Origin: Magnolia sinica
Taxonomy: Eukaryota > Streptophyta > Magnoliopsida > Magnoliales > Magnoliaceae
DNA: 64,000 bases
NCBI RefSeq assembly: GCF_029962835.1
Contig: NC_080577.1
Location: forward strand, 2,232,001-2,296,000
Direction: 5' to 3'
Each line of letters begins with the position of its first letter. Position 1 is the stretch's first letter. The position numbers and the translations under genes are program-made. Below are positions 20,664 to 32,833 of the stretch, one piece after another. A model generated the notes under the pieces. The model did not search any database and was not told where the DNA came from. It worked only from the letters and a program-made list of their open reading frames with translations.

Positions 20664-22566
20664 CACATAACTCTATGCTACCCTATTAACAACATAAAAA
20701 AGAGCCGTGAAAGATATCTTCAAATGCAAATAAGATTCTACCAGCATTGAATCATAGTGTCAACATGTGGTGAAATTTTTATTAGTCCAAGTCGGTCCAC
20801 TGAAAATGAGTGTAAACAGGTTCAACATTAAAATCTGGCCGATTGGACGATCCTAATGTTCGATCAGTAGTCAGTACCCCCGCAAAGATAGTTAAGAAAA
20901 GAATTCAATGACGGCCCACTTCAATGGAAAAATGGCCATCGACTGGAAGGTTAGGGTGCTCCAATCTTAGAGATCCTTTTTATATGGTCCATTCATGCTA
21001 TGAAATCAAGATCCATACCATTAATCAGCCTGGGGGACTGCGAACATGCCATGGCCCCAAAAACTAAAAAATAAAAATAAATAAAATGAAGTCTACTCAT
21101 TAGGTGGGCCATGCGTTTTTTTTTTTAATCTACACGGCGGTTCATCCTTTTTTTTTTCTCAAACAAGTGTGGCCCACCTGATGAGTGGCCTAGCCATACT
21201 TTTGGGTGGCTCATGTTTGCAACAGTCCCCAACTGACAAATGGTCCAGCTCTGTCATAGGTGTTGCACCGAAAAAGCACCCAACAACTTTGGGTTCCACC
21301 ATGTTGAATATGTGAAATCGACCCCGTCCATCAAGTGATCTCCTCCGTGCTGTGTTCTTGGTCAAGAAAATAGCAATAGCCACAACTTAGGTGGGTCACA
21401 CTACAGGGAATAATGGAGATTGGCTGACAACCATGGGTCCACCATGGTATCTTTCATCAAACCCGTTCATCAGGTGTGAATCATCAGGATGAAAAAAATA
21501 TACAAAGATCAACCTGACCCAAAACTCAGCAGGGCCAAATCGTGTGAATCTATAGGTTTTAGGTGCAATTTTATATTGTTTCCTATGATATTTGTTTTGT
21601 ACGGTTAAATAATGGTTATCCACTGATGGACGGAGTGGATTTCAAATATACAACTGGTGGACCTAAAAAGCTTGGATGTTTTAAAGGCCGCATAAAACAG
21701 GTGTTGTAGACTATTATTCTAATCCTCGAAGGTTCTCTCCTTTGCATAAATCACATGGTCAGTTTTCAATTTAGAAGTGTCAACGGGCAGATCTGGGGTT
21801 GGTTCAAACTCGGATTTTGAACTGGTTGACCTCGGTCTGCTTAGCTGGGAAATTTTGATTTTGCGTGGCCCTTGGTTTTCAAGGTGGGATTAGACTTCAC
21901 AGCGTTCAACTTGAATAAATTTCAAGCCAAGATGCATAAGGAAATTTGGTAACATGGCTTTTTGAGTAGGGGACGTACCGGTCCCACCTCATCTGAGTTG
22001 ACTCGGATGAGTCAGCAATCCATGCTTAATAATAAGTGTGGCCCAGTTCCAAACTGGCAAGACTCATCCAGTTGGTCCACTGATGACTCAGTTGGATTGA
22101 GCCGAGTCATTCATCTATGCGTATCTGGTTGGATTATTTGATAACTATTTTAAACATTTGATAATAATAGATGTTTTTAATTTAATTTTGATTCTCTCTC
22201 TTTTTTAAAAAAATAAAAAAATAAAAAAAATTCAGGTATCTGTTTAGACTATATTACCCCCTTTCAACTAGTTTTCATAGAGAATTAATGGAGAAAAGAC
22301 ATTTTAAATAAAGCTATAGATATAGTCCATTGAGTGGACCACCCATGCTTGGTCCCGAGCAAAAGGAAAAAAAGATCCATCCAATACTTGGATGGTCCAC
22401 ATCATAAGGAGCCATGGGAGTGGGACATCTATCATAGACAACTTCTAAATTGTGTATGAGAATCACTGCGGTGTGTACATCTCATCTAAACAGGATGAAA
22501 GGATGGCCCTAGGATGATCAAAAGCTCAAGTCTCTTCAATTAAAAAGTTTAGGGTTTGATTTTACA

Positions 22567-22614
<48 letters not shown>

Positions 22615-24060
22615 TTATTTTTTTATTTTAAATTATTTTATTTTAATGGTGCTCTTTTCATATTGGCCTGATTCTGGGAGTATAGGATTGTTAGGATTTG
22701 TAGAGCTTGAACATCAAAGATTACTAATAATCGGGCAAGCACATTCATAGGTAGAGCTTCGCTCGTTAGGGGTTGCTGGGGCAAACGCCTCATTTTTCGG
22801 GGATTCGGGAGCTACGCCCTTTGTCCGTATGACAATTTCATAATTCCATATGTAATTTTATATAAATACTAGTTCATTTGAAATAATATATTTAATTGTG
22901 AGAGAGAAAGATAACTTTTATTACATTAAGAGCTGCTTCTTTATTTTTTATCTTTAAGCATAGTAGATTGGTGAAATTTCATAAACATTTGAAAAGAAAC
23001 CTTGTAAATCTATATTATAGTTAGCATCTTTTCACCAATTTCTTTTAATTTCAATTATGCTTTGTGTGTAGCTAAGCAGGAATCACTCCTCTCGGTAATA
23101 TACACATAACAAGGTGGGTTCAGGTATATATGACTCTTTTATGCATCATGTGAGCATGTGTAGATTAATATAGACACATGTGACACATAAAAGTCACTTG
23201 AAAATATAAAATAATATGATACCAGTGACTTAGACATGTAGAGTGGCACACCTAGCGTATGTATACATGAGTATTGATACATGTAGGGCCCTGGAAGGTC
23301 GAGTATACTTCTAGTGGCTTGGTCGAAGATAGTAATATCCTATGTGAATTATTAAAAGTAGAGTAATCAGCGGTCCAAATTCCAATGGCAAAATCAAGTG
23401 ACCAGCACGATCTTCTCAAGGAAAATTTTAGGTCACATGCATCGACAGCTAGGTCGGCAAGTCGGACGGTTTGGATTAACTAAAAAATATGCGATGAGCT
23501 CACTAGAAGAATCGCCGCCATTTTAAAAAATGATGGTGAACTATCAGAAGAATCTATTGAGTCTATTTAATAGCAACTGATTGCCCTATATGGCGATGAT
23601 AGATGAATTGATGGGATGATTGAGCACTTTTCACGTGAACTAACCTTTTAAGATTTCTACTTTTGTGATTTATGGATCCTTAATGTTGGAAATGATGCTA
23701 TCTTAACGAATCCTAAATTGCTTAAATAGGCCCTTCACTTTCTGATAAATGGTCGGAGTGCCTTATACGTTCAAAATTGTGGGTCCCTCGTGTGATGATG
23801 GAAAATAAAAAGGAAATGGAAAAGACTTTCATACTGTGGCCGAGTAGGATGGTTTCACATGCATTCAAGCATTTGGCTCAGCGTATATATAACCAAACTA
23901 GGTCGGCCAAATCGTGGGGCCCACTTTAGATTGGCCATAAATCAAAATGTTATGCTGAAATTATCTTCTAAGTGACACATTCGTGAAAATCATCTGTTGG
24001 ACGGTTAAAATGACTTAACATGCTGAAGTCCACCAGAAAATTATCTGTGACACATTGGAT
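20664..24060. other. Intergenic DNA with a CT microsatellite
   Basis: No gene was recognised. A (CT)n run at 22570-22607 carries a fortuitous 64-codon frame. A hAT-like terminus (TAGAAGTGTCAACGGGC) sits at 21772 without a matching partner. 22860-23040 is AT-rich. Palindromic family F-type sequence (CGCCGCCATTTTAAAAAATG) is seen near 23510. Confidence 0.45.
22570..22607 (+). repeat. (CT)n microsatellite
   Basis: About 19 CT units followed by a T-rich run. No coding function is inferred. Confidence 0.95.
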
Positions 24061-24190
24061 CCTTACTCTTGCTCCGGTGGTAGACTCTCGGGTGTTTCAA
24101 CACCCAGTAAGGGTTTGAGCATCCATGTGTGGTGAAATCCCATTATAGTGTAAGTGTGTGGGGGGTGTGTGCGGGTATGTTAAAAAAAAG
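24061..24190 (+). mobile_element. SINE, Au-like, copy 3
   Basis: The clearest SINE copy in the window. It reads GGTGGTAGACTCTCGGG (A-box region), GGGTTTGAGCATCC (B box), GGTGAAATCCCATTATAGTG, AAGTGTGTGGGGGGTGTGTG and a terminal A run. It is transcribed by pol III in plants and copied by LINE machinery. It has no coding capacity. Confidence 0.85.
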
Positions 24191-24329
24191 AAGAAGAAGA
24201 GCTGATTTAACACTCAGGTGGACCACCCCCATAAAATTATACCTAAAAACCTCTAAATTCATAGGTATGTGGCGCCTCTATATCTACTATTCCTTTGGAT
24301 TGGATGGCATATAAACACCACAGTGGGCC

Positions 24330-24478
24330 CTACATAAACTTAATAGTGATGTCCCATCTAATCTTTTTTCACGCCTACACAAACTTAATAGTGGGCGTCC
24401 CATCCCAACTTTTTTCACGCGGTGTGGGCCCTACAAAATTTGTAATGAGTGCTCCATCTCAACTTCTTCCCTAAGGGA
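24330..24478 (+). repeat. Diverged tandem repeat (three units, 45-56 bp)
   Basis: Units start at 24330, 24375 and about 24431. Each reads CTACAHAAACTTAATAGTG, then TCCCATCYMAACTTTTTTC. There is no protein frame. Confidence 0.8.
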
Positions 24479-25260
24479 CGGCCTATCTAAGTTCTGGATG
24501 GTCTTGATTTTAAGGCTGCAAAGTGATCGCAAGACAACGTTCCTAATGGATGGGGTGGATCTCATGAAAGTACTACAAGTGTGGGTCTACGGGTGGCCCA
24601 CACATAGTGGGGCCCACCGTGATGTACGCTTTATCCATGCTATCTGTCCACCATAGTGGGGACCACCCAGATGTATGTATTTTATCATCCACTGGATTTG
24701 GTGATTGGGAAGTTCATTAACTCATTTGCCAAATCCAGTAGGTGCTGAGGTAGCTGCCGGGATCCGAATTTGGGACTTGAAAAGTAGTAAAGCTTAGTTC
24801 CAGATTTAGAGTGTACCCATTTGTTAATCACGTAGGGTTTGGATTTACTTAAAATTAGGTATTATATATCTTATAGTTAGATCTCTATAATTAGGCAGTT
24901 GATATGGTTTTAGGGCCATAGACTCACTGCAGTGATCCATTGATTTTGATGATTTGATTTGAATTACATGCATGCCACGTGTACATTACTAAGTGCCTTA
25001 GTATAAAGGGTCACACTCAAATGGAGTATCAAATAATGAAAACAAAAGGTAAGGTCAAAGTTTTGATGCCCAAATTAATTAAAATTAAAAGGGCATATTT
25101 GTGTCTCCACCTATATTTCGGCCATAAAAGTAATAAAGCGGTTCGTGTCTTGCCGGGTCCGGATCCTTTAACGAACCTGTCTTGATTTCAAGGATCCGTA
25201 CCTAGATGCTAATCTTGTTCAATCCATCGGGTCCCTGGACCTTTGTTCCGAGGAAATCGG

Positions 25261-25780
25261 GTTGCGTACTGAGTTACTCAGTTGTCTTTTATTGTACTGA
25301 GTAAACTCAGTTAGGCCTACTTTGAATGTATGTGGTTTATCCACAGCGTCCATCCATTTTTTCTGCTAATATTAGGGGTTGATCCCAAAATCGAAGTAAT
25401 TCAAAGCTCAAGTGGACTATTCCATTGTAAACAGTGTAGAATAATGATTTCCACTGTTGAAACCTTCCTAGGGCCCACAGTAATGATTATTTGTCATCCA
25501 ACCTGTTCATAAGATAAAAAAGACATGGATGAAGAGAAACCACAAACATCATCTTGATCCAAAACTTCCATAGCCAAAATGAATTTTTCAATGGTAGAGG
25601 TTCAATCACACTGTTTCCTTTGGTGTGTTCCACTTGAGTTTTGGATATGCTTCCATTGTGTGATAAAGTGATTAAATTATCTGTTAACATGCATGAACAG
25701 AGTGGATAAAATAAATAAATAACAGTAGACCCCACAGAGTTTACTCGGTACGCTAATGGTTACTCAGTACACAATCCGCT
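25261..25780. mobile_element. MITE family B, copy 2, with GTACTGAGT ends
   Basis: The left end GCGTACTGAGTTACTCAG, then GTACTGAGTAAACTC, is inverted at the right as GAGTTTACTCGGTAC, then TTACTCAGTACAC. The body (GTTGAAACCTTCCTAGGGCC, CCACTTGAGTTTTGGATATG) is the same as in other family B copies, but these outer ends are unique to this copy. Confidence 0.7.
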
Positions 25781-28700
25781 TCCTTGTTTTGAGTCAGGTC
25801 AGCTCCAGGCTGGATCACATGCACGTGTGCCACTTTGACACGTAGATGGTGTAAGAGGGACTTATTAGATGCGTGTGGCATGTCAATTCGTTCCTAAAAT
25901 AATTAAGACATATACACACACACGATTATTACTATAATTAATTGGACCCCACATTGTCTGATTTTAACCGAGTCCAAGATGGTGGACCCGATTTAAACCT
26001 GGCTCGACCTTTCGTCTCTTATCATGTAAGAAACAAAAGTGGACCCTAACCCGACCGAATTTCTCAACTAGTCAGGTCCATCGTAGCCCATGGGACTGTT
26101 TACCCATCGATAGACTACAAATGGCTCATTGGACTTACGGGCCTTCAACAGCCATATGGACATGGACCCATTTGGGTCTCTATTTTGGGCCGTTGCTTGA
26201 TTTTTAGTTCTGCCAAATAAACGGTGGAGTGGACTGCTTGAATTTCAGTCTGATAGAGAAATGGATTTGGCTGAAGCCTCAATTTCAGTCTGAACAATGG
26301 GCCCATGGTTTTAGTAATGCAGACCACTTGATCATCAGGCCCTCACCTGAAAACATACAAAGAAGAAGAGAAATACAATAACGGTCCAGTTTCAAACTGC
26401 AAAAAGGCTCAAGATTCGTGTCTAGTTTCTTCCAAAATTTGTGATTTTCAGAGAATTGTCCATTATTAGCGTGGCCCAATAATCCAATGGTCTAGATCAC
26501 TGAACCATGGTCTCCGATTGTACAAAAATTAAAACCCAGTGTCCTTAGCAAAGGATCCTACAATTACTGTGAGCATGACTTGGGCCACCGTCTTGGTTCG
26601 GGGTCTGCAAAAAAGTAACTGTCCACATTCAACAAGCAAAGATCACAACTCCTGGACGGTCAGATTTATCCGAAAACTGCCAATTTAGTAGCTTTATAAC
26701 CCATCCACATGTTGGCCTACCATATCGATGGTTCTGATTAGGGGCTCCAACTATCCAAACTAAAGAGCTGAGGCTCTTATCCCCAACCAGAGGATGATAT
26801 GGCTGCTGACTATTTCAGTTTCTACACGCGGGGCCCATTCTTCGGTAATTGAGACAACTGGCCTGATGTGAACAATGGTGGACGAACCATGCCCAAATGA
26901 ATGGAGGATCCTAGCCATTGATATTAGGCCATGTTTCAGGTGAATGTAGACCGTCGATGCCTCTGTTCTTAATCTTCTGTTTTTAGGTCATAAATGGGAA
27001 CGTTAGGATTGTCGAACCAAGGAAATTTGTAGGCATGGCCCACCCACATTTGTGCCCCGACATGCTAAAATCGTTCGACACTAACCATGGCTTCCACCCC
27101 ACCGGTGCATTCTGACGAACCGAGTACACCATGGTTTTCCTGTGGCCCAGGACCATATACTTCGTAGACCCGAATGAGAGCCGGAGGTTTGTTCGAATAC
27201 ATCCCGATGTATGATGTAAGATACGTTCGTATTCTAGCAACTTTTTTTTTATTTTTTAAATGATCCAAACCGTTTATGTGACAGGTCTCCCATTGAATTG
27301 GGGATGCACCTGAAGAAACCTCTTAAATTAAGCATCTCAACCCGTAGATTACATAGAGGATATGTTGACCGTCCATATTCAAAGCAATAGACCCAAATTA
27401 TATAAGAATAAAAGAAAAAATCCAATCGAACCACTTATTTGTTGTGGATCCTATTTACAAAGTCATTAACACCGTACAAACTGTTTAGATAGGTTACCCG
27501 GATTCAAAGGCTTTAGGTTCCGACATATCTTATCGCAATACATCTGGATGTATCCGAGCAAATCTCATGGTCATGGGAGTTGACTTCCTCTATTTCGTAC
27601 ACGACGTAAAATGCAGGATAATCCACCACGCTACATCTTCCACGCACCCTAAGACACAAATTAGTCACACACGTGCGAGATCCGGTACGTCCATAAGGTA
27701 GTCCTCATGATTCAAATACATATTAATAAGTTATGATGTAATAAACGTGCCACGATACGAACCATCAAAATACCGAAGATAGTAATCCACATTAGATGCA
27801 AATGTCAGTCTCTTATGATGTGTGGTACGAATTGAGTTAAAACGTTATGCTTCCTGTTTCATCTGATGAACGTGTCGGATTTCTCACAAATTTGCTACCT
27901 CCAAATAGTTGGTGCGTTGGTTTTATGCGCTTGAAGATGATGCGCCTGTAATAGTGAAAAGAAAGCTACTGTGAAGGTTCGATCCTACGCCCGAAGTAGC
28001 AGTACCGGTGTCGGATTCTAGCGAGAAACGACGCGACGGTACGGGTTTCAGAATCTTCCCGTACCCCTACAGCGTCCGGAATCGGCCATTAAAAAGCGTT
28101 AAATTACGGAAATTACCTTACTATAACAGCAACAGCTCCTACAGTGCCAAATGCCTGGCGGCCATGTTGGTACCTGCAATCCTCACCGCTCCTGTATACA
28201 GAAAAGGGCGGGAGAACTGGAATAGTGTACTTTCATCTCTTAACATTACGGATGGAAGTATTTTACAGCAATCAGGACCGTTACTAGTGTATGTCATCAA
28301 CGGTGCGATATGGTTTAAAAATTACTTCTATAGACGATTCTATACGTCATTCTTTTTCAACTTCCCTTACTGAATGATGACCGTGAACCTGTTTTGTTTT
28401 CTACCGTCGCTTTCATTCCACTAATTGAATGGGCAGGATCATCCGATCTAAGCATACTCCGAGGAAATTTCAATCTACACAGGTAAAAATTGGATGGATA
28501 AGAAATACTGACACGTGAACGGCTGAGAGATGGACTGCCAGATTCCTCTACATCATATGCAGCGCCCATGGTAGTAGCCCGTGATACACGCATTATCAAA
28601 AGTGCAGCACACCAGCGTGATGTTCGTCAGAAAGTGCTAAATTATGGCAACTCATCCACAGTGCACGGACATACATGTGGGCCAATCTAGACGGTCCAGA

Positions 28701-28946
28701 TTGTCGGTCATCTGGCTGATGGAAATTTGCCAAAGACCACTCCGATTGGATGATCTTAGCCGTCTGATATCGACCCGTTCATTTGGACCGTCCGTTTAAG
28801 AGATGCTAATTAGATGCCTAGTTCCTCGGACTAGTGTGATTTTGGTCAAGGTCCATCAAAACCAGAAGTCACAATTTTGACGGTCCGGATGGGCATGCAT
28901 GTATGAGCACGGGATAAGCGCTGGCTTCGGTGGATGGATCCCTGAC
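25781..28946. other. Intergenic DNA including a CpG-rich patch
   Basis: No repeat ends were recognised. From about 27550 to 28650 CpG dinucleotides are visibly more frequent than in the surrounding DNA, and few family motifs occur. One open frame lies in it (see 28008-28373). Confidence 0.4.
28008..28373 (+). other. Unrecognised 121-codon open frame
   Basis: The frame opens at a GTG and encodes a basic protein beginning SDSSEKRRDGTGFRIFPY, with a hydrophobic stretch CLAAMLVPAILTAPV around residues 48-62 and an aromatic tail. I recognise no domain. There is no ATG start, no leader and no clear splice signals. It sits in the CpG-rich patch, which is the only reason to mention it. It may be a decayed exon or chance. 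Confidence 0.12.
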
Positions 28947-29373
28947 TGTGGGGCTCACCTTATAATATGTATGTGTCTTATATCCACGCCGTTCATCCGT
29001 TTCGCCCTATCATTTCTTGATATGAGGACGGGAATGCAGTAGATCCAAATCTCATGTGGACCACACCATAGGAAAAAGTTCGGATTGACCATTAAAAACT
29101 TATCAGGGGCCACAAAATTTTGGATCAAGCTGATATTTATGTGGTACTTTCATCCAGGTTATTGTAACCTTATCAATAAGGGTGGATGGAAAATAAACAT
29201 ACCGATGGACCCCATGAAGCTTTTAATGGTAGGTGTTCAATCACCACTTTTTCCTGTGGTGGGTTCACTTGGAATTTGGATATGCTGCAATTTTTCTATC
29301 ATAGCCTAAAATGATACGGGGAAACTGATGGACAGCGTGGATATAGAACACATACAATAAGGTGGGCCCCACT
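28947..29373. mobile_element. MITE family B, copy 3
   Basis: TGTGGGGCTCACCTTATAAT at the left is mirrored by TACAATAAGGTGGGCCCCAC at the right, and the repeat continues inward for about 55 bp (TATATCCACGCCGTTCATCC versus GGACAGCGTGGATATAG). The body landmarks are shared with other family B copies. Confidence 0.75.
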
Positions 29374-30421
29374 CTTCTGGTGGGTCAAGCCTTACACGAG
29401 ATGGATGGACGGTTCAAGATGTGTTCATTGTGTAGTCATCTTGATGGTAGGGATCATCTCATGCACTGCTCAGATGCTCTACACGCTTGCAAGGCTCGCA
29501 CGTGATCTTCTCGTAATGGCATGTGCGGATAGTGGGGCGCTTGGCAGACCAACTTAATTTTCTTATCACAAGGACGAGCTCCTGGTCGTCAGTGACTGAA
29601 TGTCTTTGTGAGGCACGTGAACATATACGTGCAGGCCATGTCATGGTGATCCGAGCCATTCATCCGAGGGGTCTCCTTTTCACGAAGGGCCATGGTTCAG
29701 TGCCAGTCGTTGAGTCTCAAAACCATGTTTGGACCAGTAACACTAATGGCCGATGGTGAAAGGAGGAAAAAGGACATAACGGTTGCGATTTAAAGGAAGT
29801 CATCTATCGCATGATATAACAGAGTGGGGTCCACATGTATTATTGCTAAATGCAACACTATTTACGTCCGTCGAGAAAATGTGATTGCTTCCCGTGAAAA
29901 GTAACCGTCCGAATCATCCTCTCTCCGCACATGCCAATCTGGTGCGTACGTGAGGGATCGGGGTATGCATGTGGTGGGCCTCACCTTTCTCTATGTTGTG
30001 GCCCACCAAACGGGTTAACATTTGTCAGGTGGGCCACACATGTGGACAGTTTGAAATTTTCTTAACGGTCTAACAGACGTCCTAGTGGTCCACATATCGC
30101 GTGGCTGATGGTAGCAGTAGCTTATCGCGAGTATCGATAGCACTGGTATGCGGTGATTTGGTAGCTCGATACGCACTGCTACACGCAGTACGTATGCTAA
30201 CGTGGCACGTGTCTGTAAGATCTGACCTGCGTATGTTGTGGACCCCAATCCGAGGATGAGTTGGCATAAAAATCAGCTCCCTTAACAAATCATACAGTCT
30301 AGACGTGTATATGAAATGTGGACCGTTGGCGAGTTTTGTGAAAGCATCCTTGGTTGGTTTGGTTGCGACTGAAGCTTTAACTGACGTTACTGACCATGTT
30401 CTGCGTTGAACATCTGGGGTG
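29374..30421. other. Intergenic DNA, nothing recognised
   Basis: No repeat family with clear ends and no recognisable coding frame. Overlapping frames at 29459-29759 and 30015-30498 on both strands have no domain. Confidence 0.4.
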
Positions 30422-30430
30422 TCCAACTTA

Positions 30431-30938
30431 GGGGGTGGCTGGTGGTTGGTGCTCTTTGGGACCCACCATAATGTATGTACTTCATCCATTCCGTTCATTC
30501 ATTTTTACAGATCATTTTATGGCTTAATACAAAAAACGATAAGAATATAAATCTCAGGTGGACCAAACTATATGAAATCAATAGTGATTGGATATCCACC
30601 ATTAAAATCTTCCTAAGGCCCACTGTACTGTTTATTTGACATCCAATATGTTGATTAGGTCATACAGACCCAGATGAAGGGAAAAAACAAAGATCAGCTT
30701 GATCCAAAACTTTTATAGCCCCCAAAAAAGTTTTTAATGGTCGAAATTCATTCAAAACTGTTTCTTATAATGTGGTCTACTTGAGATTGGGATATACCTA
30801 ATTTTTTTTCTCATCCAGTAAAATGATCTAGAAAAATAGATGGACGGCATGGATGAAACACATACATCATTGTGGGGCCCACTGAGCACTGACCACTAGC
30901 CATTGGCTGGTGGCAAGGGGAGTAGCCAATCTGTTTCC
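30431..30938. mobile_element. MITE family A, copy 3, with exact 9-bp duplication
   Basis: The 9-bp word TCCAACTTA flanks both ends exactly (30422-30430 and 30939-30947). The right end carries the full family terminus GGGGAGTAGCCAATCTGTTTCC. The left end has lost the outermost ~25 bp and starts GGGGGTGGCTGGTGG. A 9-bp duplication is typical of Mutator-like transposases. The 508 bp body is non-coding. Confidence 0.9.
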
Positions 30939-31250
30939 TCCAACTTATGCACCAGATGTCACAAGTACGTGTCAGCTCTGCAAACGTGTTGCACGTAAAG
31001 GTGCATGTGTTAGCAAATCAGGCATCACTGATACACGCTTAGATTTGATGGTTACGAATTCAGAATAAGTACAGGTGCGATACATCTAACTCAATTTGAA
31101 CCGTCCAAAATCTTGGGTCCCGTGCAGTGAAAAAAGAAGTACACTGGCGTCAGGGCTTATCTCTCCTATTGAATGGCATCTAATCGACGGCTGATATGCA
31201 AAATAGTCAATCAAAGGTTAGAATGGTCCAAACTATTGAACTCATCAAGG

Positions 31251-31824
31251 AAACGGATTGGCACACCAGCTATATAGCTGCTCCATTGACGCCAGCAAGT
31301 TCTGTAGGTCTGATCACGAGGTATGTGTTATATCTAAACCGTTCATACATTTGGCGAGCTCTTCTTAAGGCTCTAGAAGAAAACTAAGACATATCTAACC
31401 ATCAAGTGGACCACACTGAAAAAAGCGATGGAGGATTGAACGTCTACCATTAAAACACATTTCGGGGTGACGGAAGTTTTTGTATCAGTATTTGTTTTTC
31501 CTCTTCATTTAGATCTTTGTGACCTCATGAACTTATTGGATGGAAAATAAACCTTACGGTGGGCCCTATAAATTTTTTAACGATGAAAATCACTATCTCT
31601 GCTGCTATTTGTGGTGTGGTGCAGATGATTTTAGTTGTGATTCGTTTTCTGCATAATGCTCTAAAATGATCTCTAAAAATAGATGAACGGTGTAGATATA
31701 ATAAATACATCACCATGAGGCCCATGTAACTTTGATCTCCTTTGGAGCGTCAGTGCTCATCTTCGCACGACACGTACCTACAGCAGCTATATAGCTGGTG
31801 TGTGGTACACTAGCCAATCCGCTT
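31251..31824. mobile_element. Mutator-like MITE with 9-bp duplication (574 bp)
   Basis: The left end is AAACGGATTGGCACACCAGC; the right end is GGTGTGTGGTACACTAGCCAATCCGCTT. Both subterminal regions hold the palindromic CAGCTATATAGCTG. Flanks are TCATCAAGG (31242-31250) and ACATCAAGG (31825-31833), eight of nine identical. It is inserted in DNA whose right-hand side contains a family C-type terminus (CTGCCAGAGTATCAAAT near 31940), so it may be nested in an older MITE. Confidence 0.85.
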
Positions 31825-32374
31825 ACATCAAGGGGTTATGACGTTCATTGCAGTGGGTCCCATGAATAGAGTGTAAATTTGATGCGAATCATGTGTAGAG
31901 CATTTATCGCAAAGTACAGGCGCATTGCTGTCATAAGCTGCCAGAGTATCAAATCAGACATCACACCTGTAAATCAAAAGAAACACGACAGCATGGGTCG
32001 ATTCCGGAACCCTGTTTTACGCAGCATGTAAAACACCCAACGTGTTTGGGGCCCACCATATTTTATATATTAATGTTACTCCGTCCATCACGTGATAACC
32101 CTTATTTTCACCGTACATCCAAAAGATCATTATGATAAAAAGATTCATGTGGTCCGCCCTGATTGGAAAAATGTAAATTTACTCCGTCCATCACGTGATG
32201 ACCCTTTTGATCAGCTGCTTTTTGTATATTCCTTCAACATGATGATTTACACCTGATGAACGGCTTTGATTAAATATTAACACGTGAATAGTTAATTTTT
32301 GACAGGGCCTAGAATCGAGGAACGCTCCTGATGGAGGGATAGGATTTTACGTGTCCAGCATGGACATGGGAAGC

Positions 32375-32833
32375 CGGATTGGGTGGTCACCTCAACACCA
32401 CCCACCATGATGCATTGTTTTATCCACGCCGTTCATCCATTCTTCCAGCTCATTTTAGTGAACGAGCCTAAAAATTAAGCAGATCAAAAGCGTAAGTGGG
32501 CCACACCAGTAGAAACAGTGATGATTGAACTCCAACCATTAAAAACTTCTTGTGGCTAACGAAGATTTTTGATCAAGCTGGTATTTGCGTTTTCCCATCA
32601 TCCAGGTCTTTGAGAGCTTATCAACAGGATGGCGAATAAAGATTACGGTGGGCCCTAGAAAGCTATAAACTGTGGATGCCATTATCCCCACTGTTTCCCG
32701 TTGTGTGGTCCACTTAAGCCTCGAATCTGTTTCATTTTTGGGATCTTACACTGTTACGAGCTGGCAAAACAGGTGGACGGCATGGATATAAAACAAACAG
32801 ATCACGGTGGCGTTGGGGTCATATCCCAATCCG
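32375..32833. mobile_element. MITE family B, copy 4
   Basis: CGGATTGGG at 32375-32383 and CCCAATCCG at 32825-32833 form a perfect 9-bp inverted repeat. It continues imperfectly inward (TGGTCACCTCAACACCACC versus GGTGGCGTTGGGGTCA). Body landmarks match the other family B copies. The duplication is not clear. Confidence 0.7.

Noticed and set aside
20352-20750. 132-codon frame rich in Arg, Gly and Ser
   Set aside because: It translates the GTCGGG-rich subterminal zone of the hAT-like element; overlapping frames look equally open.
21772-22117. Possible hAT-like element from TAGAAGTGTCAACGG to ATTCATCTA
   Set aside because: The ends match weakly and the flanking 8-mers (TTTCAATT and TGCGTATC) do not agree.
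22556-22750. Serine/leucine-rich 64-codon frame resembling a signal peptide
   Set aside because: It is translation of a (CT)n microsatellite and a T-rich run.
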